Shown in pieces: positions 63,757-64,000 of a DNA stretch of 64,000 nt. The stretch is from Cytophagales bacterium (lineage in GTDB: Bacteria; Bacteroidota; Bacteroidia; Cytophagales; Cyclobacteriaceae). The position numbers and the translations under genes are program-made. The number at the start of each line of letters is the position of its first letter. Position 1 is the stretch's first letter. The DNA lies in contig JAFLBR010000006.1 of the NCBI GenBank assembly GCA_017303795.1, positions 248,001-312,000 on the forward strand, given 5' to 3'. Below the pieces are notes generated by a model. It saw only the letters and a program-made list of their open reading frames with translations, was not told the origin of the DNA and searched no databases.

Positions 63757-64000
63757 TTATAACTTATCTATATCCAGTATTGCCGACTTTATCATTTTAG
63801 TTTCATCATCGGTCCACGCAAAAAATAATTGATTGTTCAGTCTCGTCATTTGAGGAAAGCCGCTGGAACGAGCTTCAGAAGTGGTAGCAATCTGCTTTAC
63901 ATTACTCCGAATTCCATCTTTGTTAATTCGCATTACATTAATAGAACCGGTTTCCATCCAACTCACCACGGCATCATCATTCACCAACACCACATCTACA
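63757..64000 (-). CDS. C-terminal part of a BNR/sialidase-like protein (5' truncated by window)
   Basis: The frame is open through the right window edge, so only the last ~81 residues are seen. Residues such as DDAVVSWME, INKDGI, GFPQMTRLNNQLFFAWTDDE and IKSAILDIDKL have the rhythm of beta-propeller blades found in exo-sialidase-like or BNR proteins of Bacteroidota. There is no sorting domain, and the protein ends directly after the last blade. Assignment is tentative because so little is present. Confidence 0.5.
   Translation of the reverse strand, partial: VDVVLVNDDAVVSWMETGSINVMRINKDGIRSNVKQIATTSEARSSGFPQMTRLNNQLFFAWTDDETKMIKSAILDIDKL

Noticed and set aside
1-64000. CRISPR arrays, tRNA or rRNA genes, insertion sequences
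   Set aside because: No regularly spaced short repeats, no cloverleaf-like or rRNA-like stretch, and no transposase or integrase frame were recognised on either strand.

Overview
The window looks like a chromosomal segment of a Bacteroidota bacterium, most likely order Cytophagales. Supporting signs are type IX secretion (T9SS) C-terminal sorting domains, SusC-type outer membrane barrels, carboxypeptidase-regulatory-like domains, alpha-2-macroglobulin proteins with MG2 domains, PadR-linked FtsX permeases, many lipoprotein signals and weak ribosome binding sites. Family-level placement is a guess. No rRNA, tRNA, CRISPR array or transposase was seen.

Layout. (1) 1-13698 (+): one export operon that enters from the left edge. 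It encodes an inactive M1-peptidase-like protein with a golvesin-type module, a TolC-like channel, a lipoprotein adaptor, an RND pump, a second RND pump fused to an ABC ATPase, and a small ABC-2 permease. (2) 13699-14215: a ~190-bp tandem repeat. (3) 14216-21815 (-): an Asp-box protein, two large FtsX permeases with a PadR regulator, and a chimeric OmpA-like gene. (4) 21970-30333 (+): a SusC-type barrel that lacks its plug domain, directly followed by a giant alpha-2-macroglobulin that carries a SusC-type plug, then a phytanoyl-CoA dioxygenase-like gene. This block lies between two near-identical direct copies of an ompA-like gene. (5) 30354-33469 (-): the intact ompA copy and a T9SS FG-GAP protein. 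(6) 33812-40121 (-): an MksBEF/Wadjet-like SMC operon with a Toprim (JetD/MksG-like) protein. Its SMC gene is split by a frameshift. (7) 40288-50139 (-): envelope and housekeeping genes (Omp85-type barrel, nucleoside hydrolase, bestrophin, transglutaminase-like, an AsmA-like gene broken at a dinucleotide repeat, DoxX, lipoproteins, cyclophilin). (8) 50271-54178: slipin, CBS protein, acyl-CoA oxidase-like enzyme. (9) 54175-60563 (-): two large tandem T9SS surface proteins sharing a nearly identical block. (10) 60625-64000 (-): a sterol desaturase-type enzyme, a DDAH-like hydrolase with an APC permease, and a gene cut by the right edge.

The strongest candidate for an undescribed system is the split receptor in region 4: barrel and plug are in two adjacent genes, and the plug sits where the bait region of an alpha-2-macroglobulin would be, upstream of an intact CxEQ thioester motif. 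The RND-ABC fusion, whose ATPase domain is itself interrupted by membrane segments, is second. Three sites show recent genome change: the PadR-leader/ompA chimera, the (AC)5 frameshift in the AsmA-like gene, and the frameshift in the SMC gene.
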